Position numbers and translations under genes: made by a program
Source: JALOLG01 sp963776935
Lineage (GTDB): Bacteria; Actinomycetota; Acidimicrobiia; Acidimicrobiales; Ilumatobacteraceae
Direction: 5' to 3'
DNA: 64,000 nucleotides
NCBI GenBank assembly: GCA_963776935.1
Contig: CAVZOP010000002.1
Location: 248,001 to 312,000, forward strand
Shown: positions 63,641-64,000 of the stretch, piece by piece
Numbering within the stretch: position 1 is the first letter of the stretch
Layout of the letters: the number at the start of each line of letters is the position of its first letter
Notes under the pieces: model-generated
Told to the model about the DNA's origin: nothing
Database searches by the model: none
The model's input: the letters and a program-made list of their open reading frames with translations, nothing else

Positions 63641-64000
63641 GTGGAGCTGCCTGAAATCGTTCGTTCCAAGTTCGAGGGCCTGAACTTCTGGCAGTTCGCC
63701 ACCGTGAACGAGGACGGATCGCCGACCGCATCGCCGGTGTGGGCGGACATCGAGGACGATCACATCATCGTGAACACGGCGATGGATCGCCGCAAGGAAC
63801 GCAACATACGTCGCGATCCACGCGTCGCGCTGGCCATGGTCGACCGCGACAATCCGTATCTATGGATCGAGATCCGAGGTCAGGTGACCGAACGAATCGA
63901 GGGCGATGAAGCCGCCGCCTCGATCGATCGACTCACGAAGAAGTACCTCGATCTCGATGCGTATCCACACCATGGCAACGGTGGAGAAGCGCGTCATCTT
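63641..64000 (+). CDS. PPOX-class F420-dependent enzyme, 3' end outside window
   Basis: The visible 120 residues are a split-barrel flavin/F420 enzyme: VRSKFEGLNFWQFATVNEDGSPTASPVWADIEDD, then IIVNTAMDRRKERNIRRDPRVALAMVDRDNPYLWIEIRG and YLDLDAYPHH. This is the usual order of the PPOX F420 subgroup, about 15-20 residues short of complete. The GTG at 63641 has AGGAGGG upstream. It is a different subgroup from the PPOX protein at 48510. Confidence 0.88.
   Translation, partial: MELPEIVRSKFEGLNFWQFATVNEDGSPTASPVWADIEDDHIIVNTAMDRRKERNIRRDPRVALAMVDRDNPYLWIEIRGQVTERIEGDEAAASIDRLTKKYLDLDAYPHHGNGGEARHL

Overview
The window is high-GC actinobacterial chromosome with many GTG/TTG starts and several leaderless-looking genes. 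F420-type PPOX flavoproteins, class II DAHP synthase, fused PutA, LytR_C and RsfS point to Acidimicrobiia, perhaps near Ilumatobacter. That placement is inference from gene content, not a phylogeny.

Layout. (1) 1-7570, core genes: thiolase (5' cut), a small hypothetical gene, a serine hydrolase, aroG, a group-2-like sigma factor, nadD, a LytR_C protein, rsfS and tRNA-Ala(GGC). (2) 7571-39030, a 31.4-kb accessory island. Its edges are a 43-bp repeat: the 3' half of tRNA-Ala (7529-7571) is duplicated at 38988-39030, the signature of tRNA-targeted integration. No integrase is visible. Inside are a LuxR remnant, a GH32-like hydrolase, an IS110 element, a cupin, a GntR/membrane-protein pair, DUF2784 and DUF3995 proteins, a GNAT fused to a kinase remnant, a secreted phosphorus/nucleic-acid scavenging set (ExeM/NucH nuclease, phytase-like, PhoX-like, truncated 5'-nucleotidase), a winged-helix/hydrolase fusion, azlCD, a pectinacetylesterase-like lipoprotein, a YHS-like ORF, a TIR protein, two VOC proteins, a membrane RDD/TIR-like protein and three pilin-like genes. 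At least twelve copies of a dyad-rich intergenic repeat lie between 8.1 and 34.4 kb. Nine of them have a plus-strand gene starting 25-245 bp downstream, which looks like a gene-cassette array. (3) 39.1-45.4 kb: two parallel modules of ECF sigma factor plus a membrane protein with a 21-bp-unit repeat tail, with a PQQ-propeller protein between them and a small secreted protein after. (4) 45.4-64 kb: LuxR protein, META lipoprotein, threonine aldolase, PPOX proteins, secreted hydrolase, TPP enzyme, aldo/keto reductase, alpha/beta hydrolase, bifunctional PutA, EF-hand protein, copper ATPase with a CsoR-like operator, SDR and a solute-binding lipoprotein.

Several otherwise intact genes carry a single-base frame break, often at short G or C runs. 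Assembly error is the first explanation, so these genes are annotated across the break rather than called dead.

The most notable signals are the tRNA-bounded island, its cassette-like repeat family and the twin ECF/repeat-tail modules.
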